Source of the DNA: Quadrisphaera sp. DSM 44207
GTDB taxonomy: Bacteria; Actinomycetota; Actinomycetes; Actinomycetales; Quadrisphaeraceae
DNA length: 64,000 nt
Assembly: GCF_900101335.1 (NCBI RefSeq)
Contig: NZ_FNKA01000002.1
Span: 744,001 to 808,000, forward strand
Direction of reading: 5' to 3'
Shown here: positions 36,969-48,439 of the stretch, in pieces
How positions within the stretch are numbered: the stretch's first letter is position 1
How the letters are laid out: each line of letters opens with the position of its first letter
Program-made: the position numbers and the translations under genes
The notes under the pieces: generated by a model
Databases searched by the model: none
Told to the model about the DNA's origin: nothing
What the model saw: the letters and a program-made list of their open reading frames with translations, nothing else

Positions 36969-38281
36969 GCGCCCTTGGCCGCCGTGAACCCGGTCTCCAG
37001 GTCCGCGAGGAGGTCCTCGACGTGCTCGAGCCCGACGGACAGGCGCACCAGGCCCGGCGTCACGCCCGCGGCGCGCTGCTCCTCCTCGGTCAGCTGGCTG
37101 TGGGTGGTGGACGCCGGGTGGATCACCAGGCTGCGCACGTCGCCGATGTTGGCGACGTGGCTGTGCAGCACCAGCGCCTCGACGAAGCGCCGGCCGGCCT
37201 CGGCCCCGCCGTCGACCTCGAACGCGAGCACGCCCCCGGCGCCGCGGGGGGCGTACTTGCGCGCCCGCTCGTACCAGGGGCTGGAGGGCAGCCCGGCGTA
37301 GGAGACGGAGAGCACCTCGGGGCGCTGCTCGAGCCACTCGGCCACCCGCTGCGCGTTGGCGACGTGGCGCTCGACGCGCAGGCTGAGGGTCTCCAGGCCC
37401 TGGGCGATGAGGAAGGCGTTGAAGGGGGCGAGGGAGGCGCCGAGGTCGCGCAGCAGCTGCACGCGCGCCTTGAGGACGAAGGACAGGTTCGCCCCGAGCG
37501 GGCTGCCGACGCCGAGGTCGCGGGCGTAGACGAGGCCGTGGTAGCTGGCGTCGGGGGTGGTGAAGCCGGGGAAGCGCTGCGGGTCCGCGCCGTAGTCGAA
37601 GCGGCCGCCGTCGACGATGACGCCCCCGATGGCCGTGCCGTGCCCGCCGAGGTACTTCGTCGCCGAGTGCACGACGACGTCCGCGCCCCACTCCAGCGGG
37701 CGCACCAGGTAGGGGGTGGCGGTGGTGTTGTCCACCACCAGCGGCACCCCGACCTCGTGGGCCACCGCCGCCACGCCCTCGAGGTCGAGGACGTCCTGCT
37801 TGGGGTTGGAGATGGTCTCCCCGAAGAACGCCTTCGTGCGCGGGGTGGCCGCGGCCCGCCAGGAGCCGAGGTCGTCGGGGTCCGCCACGAACGAGACCTG
37901 CACGCCCAGCTTGGGGAAGGTGTGGCGGAGGAGGTTGTGCGTGCCGCCGTACAGGCTGGGGCTGGCGACGACGTGGTCACCGGCCTCGGCGACGTTGAGC
38001 AGGGCCAGCGCCTCCGCCGACTGCCCGGACGCGACGGCCAGCGCACCGACCCCGCCCTCCAGGGAGGCGAGGCGCTGCTCCACCACGTCCGTGGTGGGGT
38101 TCATCAGCCGCGTGTAGATGTTGCCGAGCTCGCGCAGGCCGAACAGGTCGGCGGCGTGCGCGCTGTCGCGGAAGACGTAGGACGTCGTCTGGTAGATCGG
38201 CAGCGCGCGGGCGCCCGTGGCGGCGTCCGGGACCTGCCCGGCGTGGATCTGGCGGGTCTCGAAGGACCACCCGTCGTTCAT
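36965..38281 (-). CDS. metY: O-acetylhomoserine sulfhydrylase (aminocarboxypropyltransferase)
   Basis: 438-residue PLP enzyme of the Cys/Met metabolism family that makes homocysteine from O-acetylhomoserine and sulfide. Motifs: IYQTTSYVFRDSAHAADLF, YTRLMNPTTDVVEQRLASLE, VVHSATKYLGGHGTAIGG with the PLP lysine, and HPASTTHSQLTEEEQRAAGV near the end. ATG 38281 has a strong GCAGGAGAG site. It leads the metY-metX operon, with a 334-base upstream region holding a riboswitch and a very short ORF. Confidence 0.95.
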   Translation of the reverse strand: MNDGWSFETRQIHAGQVPDAATGARALPIYQTTSYVFRDSAHAADLFGLRELGNIYTRLMNPTTDVVEQRLASLEGGVGALAVASGQSAEALALLNVAEAGDHVVASPSLYGGTHNLLRHTFPKLGVQVSFVADPDDLGSWRAAATPRTKAFFGETISNPKQDVLDLEGVAAVAHEVGVPLVVDNTTATPYLVRPLEWGADVVVHSATKYLGGHGTAIGGVIVDGGRFDYGADPQRFPGFTTPDASYHGLVYARDLGVGSPLGANLSFVLKARVQLLRDLGASLAPFNAFLIAQGLETLSLRVERHVANAQRVAEWLEQRPEVLSVSYAGLPSSPWYERARKYAPRGAGGVLAFEVDGGAEAGRRFVEALVLHSHVANIGDVRSLVIHPASTTHSQLTEEEQRAAGVTPGLVRLSVGLEHVEDLLADLETGFTAAKGA

Positions 38282-38342
38282 GCGCTCTCCTGCTGGTGGG
38301 GCGGCCGGGCCGCCGGGGGCGTCGGAGGGGTCCGCGACGGCG

Positions 38343-38373
38343 CGCCGCCCGCTCGACGCGGGCGCGGGCGGCG
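38343..38373 (-). promoter_or_regulatory. Hairpin between the seven-codon ORF and metY (possible attenuator)
   Basis: 9-bp arms CGCCGCCCG / CGGGCGGCG with a 13-base loop in the 119 bases between the seven-codon ORF and metY. It is a candidate for a transcription attenuator controlled by the upstream riboswitch or short ORF; this role is inference. Confidence 0.35.
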
Positions 38374-38400
38374 TGCTCGCAGCGCGTCGCGGCGGCCGCG

Positions 38401-38424
38401 TCAGCGGCAGCGTCGGGAAGTCAT
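38401..38424 (-). CDS. Seven-codon ORF MTSRRCR (candidate leader peptide) upstream of metY
   Basis: ATG at 38424 reads Met-Thr-Ser-Arg-Arg-Cys-Arg and stops at 38401. It has a well-placed AGGAGAGG ribosome site (38433-38440), stronger than many gene starts here. It lies between the SAM-IV riboswitch and metY. A single Cys codon among Arg codons suggests translation that senses cysteine (or arginine) charging, similar in idea to cysteine upstream ORFs known in mycobacteria. That it is translated and regulatory is inference. Confidence 0.5.
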   Translation of the reverse strand: MTSRRCR

Positions 38425-38443
38425 GGGGCGGCCCTCTCCTGCT

Positions 38444-38459
38444 GGGCCCCGCGGGGCCC
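38444..38459 (-). promoter_or_regulatory. 16-bp palindrome next to the short-ORF ribosome site (possible expression platform)
   Basis: GGGCCCCGCGGGGCCC, a perfect palindrome directly 5' of the AGGAGAGG ribosome site of the seven-codon ORF and directly 3' of the riboswitch. It could be the switching helix that exposes or hides that site. Confidence 0.4.
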
Positions 38460-38465
38460 GCGCTT

Positions 38466-38574
38466 GCCGCGGCACCGGTCGGTGCCGCGGCCCGGTCATC
38501 ACCCGGGGCACCCCACCGCGGGCGGGGGTTGCCGGCCAGCGAGCCGGGGCTTGGCGCTGGCGCTCATGACCTGC
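38466..38574 (-). ncRNA. SAM-IV riboswitch (S-adenosylmethionine-binding leader)
   Basis: On the minus strand the region follows the SAM-IV consensus. P1 pairs GGTCAT (38566-38571) with ATGACC (38494-38499). P2 pairs GCCAGCG (38555-38561) with CGCTGGC (38535-38541). The conserved CGGCAACCC joins P2 to P3, and GTGGGGTGCCCCGGG forms the next hairpin. An extra 3' stem (CCGCGGCACC / GGTGCCGCGG, 38468-38491) is the additional helix that separates SAM-IV from SAM-I. High SAM is expected to repress metY-metX. The P1-P3 match is near-complete; the exact ends are estimated. Confidence 0.87.
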
Positions 38575-38578
38575 GGGG

Positions 38579-38584
38579 AGGATA
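38579..38584 (-). promoter_or_regulatory. -10 box for the metY-metX leader RNA
   Basis: TATCCT on the minus strand, placing the transcription start near 38572, right at the 5' edge of the riboswitch. A -35 is not clear. It lies between the DUF4192 stop and the riboswitch. Confidence 0.5.
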
Positions 38585-38615
38585 GGCGGGCGCCCGCGGC
38601 GGCCTCCACATCGTC

Positions 38616-39767
38616 TCAGCATGCGGACGACCCGCCGTCCGGGCGGGCGCCCGCGCTCCCCCGCTCCCGCCACGGCGGCAGCACCCCGCGACCGACCGCC
38701 TCGGCCACCAGCTGCGCGAGGCCGCAGTCGGGGTCGACCTCGAGCGCCAGGTCGGCCTGGACGGCGGCCTCGGAGCCCGCACCGCGCCACCAGGAGGTCC
38801 ACGCGAGCACCGCGAGCGGCGCGGCGCGCCGCCGCCCGGAGGCCAGCCGCGCCAGCGCCTCCAGCAGCGCGCGGGCCGCCTCGGCCTCGTCCGGGTCCGG
38901 TGCGGGCCCGCCGGGCCGGGACAGGACGGCGTCGAGCGCCTGCGACAGCTCGCCGGCGTCCTCCTCCCCGGCCGCCAGCCGCTCCGGCGCCGACCCGGCG
39001 CCGGTGACGGTGCTCAGCAGGACGGCGTCGCGCAGGCGCACGTCGGCCACCGCCGCGAGCAGGCGCCCGGCCGCCTGCGGGGCCAGCAGGTCGGCGGCGA
39101 GGTCGTCGGCGCTGCGACCGGCGCGCACCCCCGCGGTGGTGGCCTCGAGCAGGTCGCGCCACCGCGCGAGCGCCCGCAGCCGCTCGGCGCGGCCGGCGGG
39201 ACGCCGGGCGGCGCGCTGCGCAGCGCGCCGGGCGGCGGCACCGGCCGGGGCGAGGCGGGCCCGCACGGCGCGCCGGTGCTCCTCCTGGTCGGCCAGGACG
39301 CAGCTGCCGCGCCAGACCATCTCGGTGCCGACGAGCGTGGCGGCCACGTCCCCCAGGGGCTGGCCCTCCGGAGGGCAGCACGCCTGCTGGCAGGTGTAGG
39401 AGCGCAGCCGGCCGGCGCCGACGAGCCAGGCGTCCGCGAGCGCCACGCCCTCGGCGGCCAGGTCGCGGCGCACCGCGCGCACGAGGTCGTCGTGCTCGGG
39501 CCGCCCCGGCGGCCCGGTGCGGTCGGTGTGCACGAACAGGACGGCGCCGGTGGCCCCGTCGCGCGCCACCCGCTGCGCCAGGGCGCCGGTCGCGGCGCGC
39601 GGGCCGCCGGGGCGGGCGGCGAGGTCGACGCGGGCGACGAGGCCGGGCTCGTGCCGCTCGCCGCGCAGGCTGACGAGCACGAGGCTGTCGCGGGGGTGGA
39701 ACCCGAGGGCGTGGGCGGCCAGGGCGATGAGGTCACGCGGGTCGCTGACCCGCAGCGTCGTCGTCAT
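38616..39767 (-). CDS. DUF4192 family protein
   Basis: 383 residues. The conserved start LRVSDPRDLIALAAHALGFH and PRDSLVLVSLRGE, the block LRSYTCQQACCPPEGQPL with a Cys cluster, and the C-terminal LAVLAWTSWWRGAGSEAAVQ with ADLALEVDPDCGLAQLV are diagnostic of this actinobacterial family of unknown function. ATG 39767 matches the family start MTTTLRVSDP. Confidence 0.9.
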   Translation of the reverse strand: MTTTLRVSDPRDLIALAAHALGFHPRDSLVLVSLRGERHEPGLVARVDLAARPGGPRAATGALAQRVARDGATGAVLFVHTDRTGPPGRPEHDDLVRAVRRDLAAEGVALADAWLVGAGRLRSYTCQQACCPPEGQPLGDVAATLVGTEMVWRGSCVLADQEEHRRAVRARLAPAGAAARRAAQRAARRPAGRAERLRALARWRDLLEATTAGVRAGRSADDLAADLLAPQAAGRLLAAVADVRLRDAVLLSTVTGAGSAPERLAAGEEDAGELSQALDAVLSRPGGPAPDPDEAEAARALLEALARLASGRRRAAPLAVLAWTSWWRGAGSEAAVQADLALEVDPDCGLAQLVAEAVGRGVLPPWRERGSAGARPDGGSSAC

Positions 39768-39874
39768 GCCCGCCACCGTGGCCCGCGCGGAGCGCCCGCG
39801 GCGGGCCGCCGAGGCCGCTTGTGGACGGTGCGGTGCCCGCCCGCGCCTGTGGGCGGGAGGTGGCGCGGCTCGGG

Positions 39875-39901
39875 GCGGCGCGGCTCGGTGAGCCGCGCCG
39901 C
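39875..39901. terminator. Hairpin terminator at the end of the long minus-strand operon
   Basis: Perfect 12-bp stem (GCGGCGCGGCTC / GAGCCGCGCCGC) with loop GGT, 10 bases beyond the DUF1232 stop. It ends the run of genes that begins at 56626. Confidence 0.8.
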
Positions 39902-39910
39902 GCCGGGGGT

Positions 39911-40432
39911 TCAGTCGATGACCTCGCCGACGACGACGTCCGGGTCGGTCGGCGGGCGGCGGCGCCCGCCCGTGCCAGTGCCCGTGCCGGTCCCCGTGCC
40001 GCCGGTCCCGTCGCGCTCCGCCGTTCCCGGGCCGGCGCCGCGGCCGGCCCCTCCTCCGTCGCCCGCTCGGGCGCCGGGGGAGCCGGCAGGCCGCCCCGAG
40101 CTCTCCCAGTCCAGGAAGGCCGCGGTCTCGGTGACCACCGCGCCGGCGAGCCAGCTGAGCACCACGGCGTCGTCGAACATCCCGATCACGGGCAGGACCG
40201 CGGAGGGCACGAGGTCCACCGGGGAGGCCACGTACAGGCCCGCCAGCCCCATCAGGGCCAGGCGGGAGCGGCTGAGGCCGGTGTACTCCCCGGCGACCAC
40301 GGCGGAGGCGAGGCGGGGCAGGGTGCGGAGGATCGTGCCGGTGCTCGGGGAGCCGGGCGTGCGGGCCTTGCGCACCGCCGCCCACAGCGTCGCGGCCGCG
40401 CCGCGGCGCCCCCAGCGGCCCCCGGCCCTCAC
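39911..40432 (-). CDS. DUF1232 (YkvA-like) membrane protein
   Basis: 173 residues. The DUF1232 core LMGLAGLYVASPVDLVPSAV and LPVIGMFDDAVVLSWLAGAV includes the typical Pro-x-D-x-x-P turn. The following region is Gly/Pro/Arg-rich with a GTGTG repeat and ends DPDVVVGEVID. The function is unknown; it is a small membrane-associated protein. GTG 40432 overlaps the EcsC stop as GTGA. It is the last gene of the operon. Confidence 0.85.
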   Translation of the reverse strand: MRAGGRWGRRGAAATLWAAVRKARTPGSPSTGTILRTLPRLASAVVAGEYTGLSRSRLALMGLAGLYVASPVDLVPSAVLPVIGMFDDAVVLSWLAGAVVTETAAFLDWESSGRPAGSPGARAGDGGGAGRGAGPGTAERDGTGGTGTGTGTGTGGRRRPPTDPDVVVGEVID

Positions 40433-41109
40433 GGCGCGGTCTCCTGCTCCTGCGGCCGCTGCGGGAAGTCGGCGCGCGCCGCGAGGGCCGTGCGGTGCAG
40501 CATCCACGCGTCGGAGGCCGCGCCGACCAGGCCGCCCGCCAGCGGCAGGCCCCGCCCGAGCCGGCTGAGCGCGGTGCTGCCGAGCTTGGAGACGACCTGG
40601 AAGGCGACGCCCTTGTCGAGGACCATGAGCGCCGGCTCGGACAGCTGGGTGCTCAGCAGCCGCGTGGCCAGCCCCGCGCTGGTGCCGAGGCCGAGCAGCG
40701 TGAGCAGCGGCTGGGCGTCGGCGTCGACGAGGGAGACCAGCACCGCCGTGCGCACCTCCGGGCGGGTCAGGTCGTAGCCGCGCAGCGCGGCGATGCCGGC
40801 CGCGGTGCGCGCGGCGACGACGTAGAAGCCGACGACGTTGGCCGGCAGCGCCACCGGCAGCGTGACGAAGCCGCCGACGCCGGTGGCGAACCCGGCGACC
40901 GCGGCCGCCTTCGTGGCGGAGGCGACGAGGGCGTCCACGGCCTCCTCGGTGCTGCCCGTGCGGGCGCGGGCGGCCGCGGCGGCCCGGGCGGCCGGGGGCA
41001 GCGGCCCGACGCCGTCGATGCCCGCGGCCACGAGCCGGCGCACCAGCTCGGTCGACGCCCGCCCCAGGGGCCCGTCGTCCAGGTGGTCAGGGCTCTGGAT
41101 CTGCTGCAC
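40429..41109 (-). CDS. EcsC family protein
   Basis: 226 residues. Central hydrophobic stretch GFATGVGGFVTLPVALPANV and FYVVAARTAAGIAALRGYDL, then the family pattern VRTAVLVSLV and the glycine-rich LSRLGRGLPLAGGLVGAASD. Homologues are annotated EcsC after the Bacillus ABC-associated protein; function unknown here. GTG 41109 starts three bases after the Nudix stop. Confidence 0.85.
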   Translation of the reverse strand: MQQIQSPDHLDDGPLGRASTELVRRLVAAGIDGVGPLPPAARAAAAARARTGSTEEAVDALVASATKAAAVAGFATGVGGFVTLPVALPANVVGFYVVAARTAAGIAALRGYDLTRPEVRTAVLVSLVDADAQPLLTLLGLGTSAGLATRLLSTQLSEPALMVLDKGVAFQVVSKLGSTALSRLGRGLPLAGGLVGAASDAWMLHRTALAARADFPQRPQEQETAP

Positions 41110-41112
41110 GGG

Positions 41113-44766
<3,654 letters not shown>

Positions 44767-44770
<4 letters not shown>

Positions 44771-46512
44771 GGCACGGGCGCCGAGGGCGGCAGGGCGGTC
44801 ACCGGCGCGGCGCGGCGGCGCGCCAGGGCCAGCACGGCCCGCGCGCTGGCGCGGTCCGCGACCGCGACGACGACCGCCATCCCCCCGGCGGCGGCCGCCG
44901 CCGCGGCGGCGGCCGCGGCCGCCGCCGCGGCGGCGGCCGCGGGCCCCGTGCCGCCCGCCGCGGGCAGCAGGGCGTCCAGGGCGGCCGCGCCCAGCGCGGC
45001 GCCGGCCAGGCCCCCGGCGGCGGCGGCCGCGAGGGCGACGCCGAGGGTGCGGGGCATCCCGGCCAGGGCCGCGGGACCGGCCGCGCGCGCGAGCGCCACG
45101 AGCAGGCCGGCGCCGGCCACGCTCATCCCGATCCCGTGGGCCGCCCCGAGGGCCACGAGCACCCCGGTGCCGTCGGCGGCCAGCGCCGCGCCGGCCGCGG
45201 CCACGAGCGCGACGACCAGCCACCCGGCCGCCGTCGCCGCGGCCGCCGCGCGCCCCCGCTCCAGGGCGTACAGCGCCCGCCCGGCGTGCGCCACGAGCGC
45301 CAGGCCCAGCACGCCCGGGGCCATCGCGACCAGCGCCGGGGCCAGCCCCGCCAGGGCCGAGACGCCCGCGGAGGCGTCTGTGGTGGCGCCCGCGGCGCCG
45401 GTCGCGGAGGCGCCCACGGCGCCGGTCGCGGCGTCGACGGCGGTGAAGAAGGCCTGCACCGGGCGGGCGGTCGCCGCCAGCGCCGCGGCGCCGGCGAGGG
45501 AGACCAGGACCACCGCGCGCGTCGTCGTGGCGGCGGTGCGCGCGTACCCGGCGGCGTCGCCGGTGGCCGCGGCCGCGGCCAGCCGCGGGAAGGCGACCGT
45601 GGCCAGCGGCACGGCGAGGACGGCGTACGGCAGCAGGTAGACGGCCTGGGCGTAGGTGTAGACGGTGATGGCGCCGACGTCGCCCTGCCGGTTCGCGGCC
45701 AGCAGCACGGCGATCACGGAGACCTGCTGCGCGAGCAGGGCCATGAGGCCCGCGCCGGCCAGGCGCCCGGCGCGGCGGGCCACCCCGGGCGGCAGGGACC
45801 AGGTGGGGCGCAGGCGGGCCCCGGCGCGCCGGGCGGGCACGAGCAGGGGCAGCGTGAGCACCGCGACCCCGAGCGTGGTGCCGCCGGCGAGCACCGCCTC
45901 GGCGGCCGGCGCCAGCGCGTCCGCGCGTCCGCGGCCGGGCCCGCCGACCGCCGCGAAGAGGAGGTAGGAGACCAGCACGACGGCGCTGGACAGCAGCGGC
46001 GCGAGCGCCGCCGCGGCGAAGCGGGAGCGGGCCTGCAGGACCCCGACGAGGACGACGCCCACCCCGTAGAGCACCACCTGCGGGGCGAAGACGACGAGCA
46101 TCCGCTGCACCAGCTCCGCCTGCCCCGCGCACCCGTCCCCGGCCAGCAGCCGCGCCAGCGGCCCGGACGCCGCGGCCAGGAGGACGGCGACGGGCAGGAG
46201 CGCCGCGACCGTCCAGGTCAGCAGCGCCGAGGCGGTGCGGTCGGCCTCCGCGCGCCCGGCGTCGTCCCCGCGCGCCAGCGGACCGGCCAGCAGCGGGACC
46301 ACGGCCCCGGCCAGCGCGCCCCCGGCGACCACCTCGAACAGGACGTTGGGCACGAGGTTGGCGCTCTGGTAGGCCTCCCCCACGCACGTGCTGCCGACCG
46401 CGGGCGCGAAGACGAGGACGCGACCGAACCCGGCCGCGCGCGCCAGCAGGGTCAGCACGGCCACCAGCAGGGCGCTGCCGGCGAGCCCGCCGAGCACGGC
46501 GCGCCGGGTCAC
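44767..46512 (-). CDS. murJ: MurJ/MviN-family lipid flippase
   Basis: 581-residue polytopic membrane protein of the MOP superfamily with about fourteen membrane helices. The N-terminal GSALLVAVLTLLARAAGFGR and AYQSANLVPNVLFEVVAGGA is the typical MurJ TM1-TM2 region with charged cavity residues. YTYAQAVYLLPYAVLAVPLA and ATVAFPRLAAAAATGD are also family motifs. MurJ flips lipid II; this copy sits with a glycosyltransferase and an MraY-like enzyme, so another lipid-linked sugar is possible. An 18-Ala run near the C terminus is encoded by a 24-bp duplication. GTG 46512 overlaps the upstream stop. Confidence 0.85.
44893..44940. repeat. 24-bp perfect tandem duplication of a self-complementary sequence (poly-Ala codons)
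   Basis: Two identical 24-bp units (44893-44916 and 44917-44940). Each contains a 22-bp palindrome of GGC/GCC/GCG steps and encodes eight alanines. With two further GCC codons this gives 18 alanines in the MurJ-like protein. It could form very stable hairpins in DNA or RNA. Confidence 0.9.
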
Positions 46513-47396
46513 CGCGGCAGCCGGCCGAGCCGGTCGAGCCCGCGCAGCCCGGGCGTCGACTCGATCACGCGCGTGAAGCTGACCCGCTCGCTGGCCAGGG
46601 TCGCGGCGAGGAGGAGCGCCAGGGCGCCCGCGCGCACCCGGGACCCGCCGGCCCGCCCCGCGGTGCCCACCACCAGCGCCGTGCCCAGCAGCGCACCGGC
46701 GGCGTTGGCCCCGGCGTCCCCGAGCATGCCGCGCTCGCCCAGGTCGGCGGGCAGCAGCGCGGCGCCCGCACCCGCCGCCACGGCCAGCAGCGGCGCCGCG
46801 GGCCCGCCGGCGAGGGCGAGCGGCGCCGGCAGCAGGCTCGCCTTCAGGGCCCGGCCGGGGCGCAGGTCCAGCAGGTTCAGCAGGTTCGCGCCGCCCGCGA
46901 CGACACCGCCGGCGACCACCACGTCGAGGACCCGCACCGCGGGTGCGGGGCCGGCCGGCAGCGCGGTCGCCGCGGCCGCGAGCCCGGCCAGGCCGATGCC
47001 GGCGACCTTGGCGGAGCCGGTGGTCACGCGCCCGGCGGCCAGGGCCCCCAGGTGCCCGCGCAGGCCCCGGTCGCTGCCGCTGCCCGCCAGGTCGTCGACG
47101 GCGCCGAGGACCGCGGCGCCGGTGACGGCGAGCGCGGCGGCGCCGCGGGCGCGCGCGGGCGCGCGGCGGGCGGCGGCCAGGCCCGCGGCCACGGCGGCGG
47201 CGTACGCCGGCCCCTCCAGCAGCGTCACGCGGCGCCCGGCGTGGTTGGTCCGCTCCCACCGCCGGGCGGAGGCGGGCGGCAGGCGGCGCAGGAGGGCCCA
47301 CGCGGCACCGCCGGCGCCCGCGGCGGCACCCGCGGCGCCCAGGACCCCGCCCGCACCGCCGGAGCCGGTCGGAGCGGGCGGCGCCCCGCGCCTCAC
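46509..47396 (-). CDS. MraY/WecA-like polyprenyl-phosphate sugar-phosphate transferase homologue
   Basis: 295-residue membrane protein of the MraY/WecA (PNPT) superfamily with about eight to ten helices. Motifs: paired aspartates in LGAVDDLAGSGSDRGLRGHL, the conserved NLLNLLDLRPGRALK (nucleophile Asp region) and LGERGMLGDAGANAAGALLG (metal-binding Asp). It is expected to move a phospho-sugar from a UDP-sugar to a polyprenyl phosphate. It is shorter than MraY and lacks the typical MraY C-terminal HHH motif, so it is not the lipid I synthase. GTG 47396 overlaps the steB stop as GTGA. Confidence 0.82.
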   Translation of the reverse strand: MRRGAPPAPTGSGGAGGVLGAAGAAAGAGGAAWALLRRLPPASARRWERTNHAGRRVTLLEGPAYAAAVAAGLAAARRAPARARGAAALAVTGAAVLGAVDDLAGSGSDRGLRGHLGALAAGRVTTGSAKVAGIGLAGLAAAATALPAGPAPAVRVLDVVVAGGVVAGGANLLNLLDLRPGRALKASLLPAPLALAGGPAAPLLAVAAGAGAALLPADLGERGMLGDAGANAAGALLGTALVVGTAGRAGGSRVRAGALALLLAATLASERVSFTRVIESTPGLRGLDRLGRLPR

Positions 47397-48421
47397 GAGT
47401 CCGCCGCCCCGGGCAGGGGCGGCACGACCGCCGTGGCGCCGTCGCCGGAGCCGTACTGCCCGCTGCCGCCGTCCAGCTGCTCGCGCAGCGCCAGGACGGT
47501 CGTGACCGGGCCCATCGTCGTGCCGAGGGAGTCCACGCTCGACGGGCCGTCGATCCCGTCCCCGGAGCGCACCGCGGCGAGCACGCCGCCCTCCTCGGAC
47601 GCGAGCGGGGCGGTGACGACGCTGCCGGAGGAGCGGGCGTCGAGGGCGGTGACCACGGGCAGCCACTCCTGCGCGGCGGCGTCCTCGGCGTCCTCGGCCT
47701 CCGCGGTGTCCGCGGCGTCCTGTCCGGCGTCGTCCACCGGCGCTCCGCCGACCACGACGGCGGTGTCGGCGCGCCCGGACAGCTCGCCCTCCACGCTGAC
47801 CAGCTCCCCGCCGGCCAGCGCCTCGAGCACCGAGGCGCTGGGCGCCGCCGCGCCGCCGTCGGGCCCGGGCCCGGGCGGGACGACGAGGGCCCCGGCCAGC
47901 AGGTCGGCCAGCTCCCGACCGGCCCCGGCGCCCTCCTGCTCGGTGTCCTGCCCGGTGTTCTGCCCAGCGTCCTGCCCGATGTCCTGCGGCTCGCCGGCCG
48001 GTGCCAGCTGCGCGGCCAGGCTGGAGCGGAACGCGGCCTGGTCGGGGTCCACCCACGCCGGCTCCAGGCCCACCTGCCCGGTCACGGTGGCGCCCGCGCC
48101 GGTGAGCGCCTCGGTGACGGCCTCCACCTGCTCGCCGTCCGCCTCCGGCAGGGTGACGACGACCGCGGAGCGCCCCGCCAGCCGCCCGGAGACCAGCGCC
48201 GGCGCGACCGCCTGGACGAACGCCTCGCGGTCGGCCACCTCGGCCTCGCGGTTGGCGAGCGCCTGGCGCAGGTCCTCGGTGTCCTGGCGCAGCGCGTCCA
48301 CCTGGTCCGTCAGCGTCGCGCCGATGCTCTCGCGCAGGGGGCCGGCGCCCAGGACCACCCCGATGGCGAGGGCGAGGAACACCGAGACCAGCGAGACGAT
48401 GTGGTACCGGAAGTCGATCAT
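47393..48421 (-). CDS. steB: SteB/MctB-family envelope protein (often annotated copper transporter)
   Basis: 342 residues. The N-terminal MIDFRYHIVSLVSVFLALAI with IGVVLGAG is a single membrane anchor. A coiled coil follows (about 38-65, LTDQVDALRQDTEDLRQALA), then an alpha/beta domain facing the outside. Rv1698 was named MctB for copper, while the Corynebacterium homologue SteB forms a complex with SteA that controls cell-wall hydrolase RipA. A Gln/Gly/Asp-rich insertion (around 175-195) is variable. The start ATG 48421 is clear from the family motif MIDFRYH. It is adjacent to steA, supporting the SteAB role. Confidence 0.9.
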   Translation of the reverse strand: MIDFRYHIVSLVSVFLALAIGVVLGAGPLRESIGATLTDQVDALRQDTEDLRQALANREAEVADREAFVQAVAPALVSGRLAGRSAVVVTLPEADGEQVEAVTEALTGAGATVTGQVGLEPAWVDPDQAAFRSSLAAQLAPAGEPQDIGQDAGQNTGQDTEQEGAGAGRELADLLAGALVVPPGPGPDGGAAAPSASVLEALAGGELVSVEGELSGRADTAVVVGGAPVDDAGQDAADTAEAEDAEDAAAQEWLPVVTALDARSSGSVVTAPLASEEGGVLAAVRSGDGIDGPSSVDSLGTTMGPVTTVLALREQLDGGSGQYGSGDGATAVVPPLPGAADS

Positions 48422-48439
48422 GGGTCCGTCCGGGGAGGG

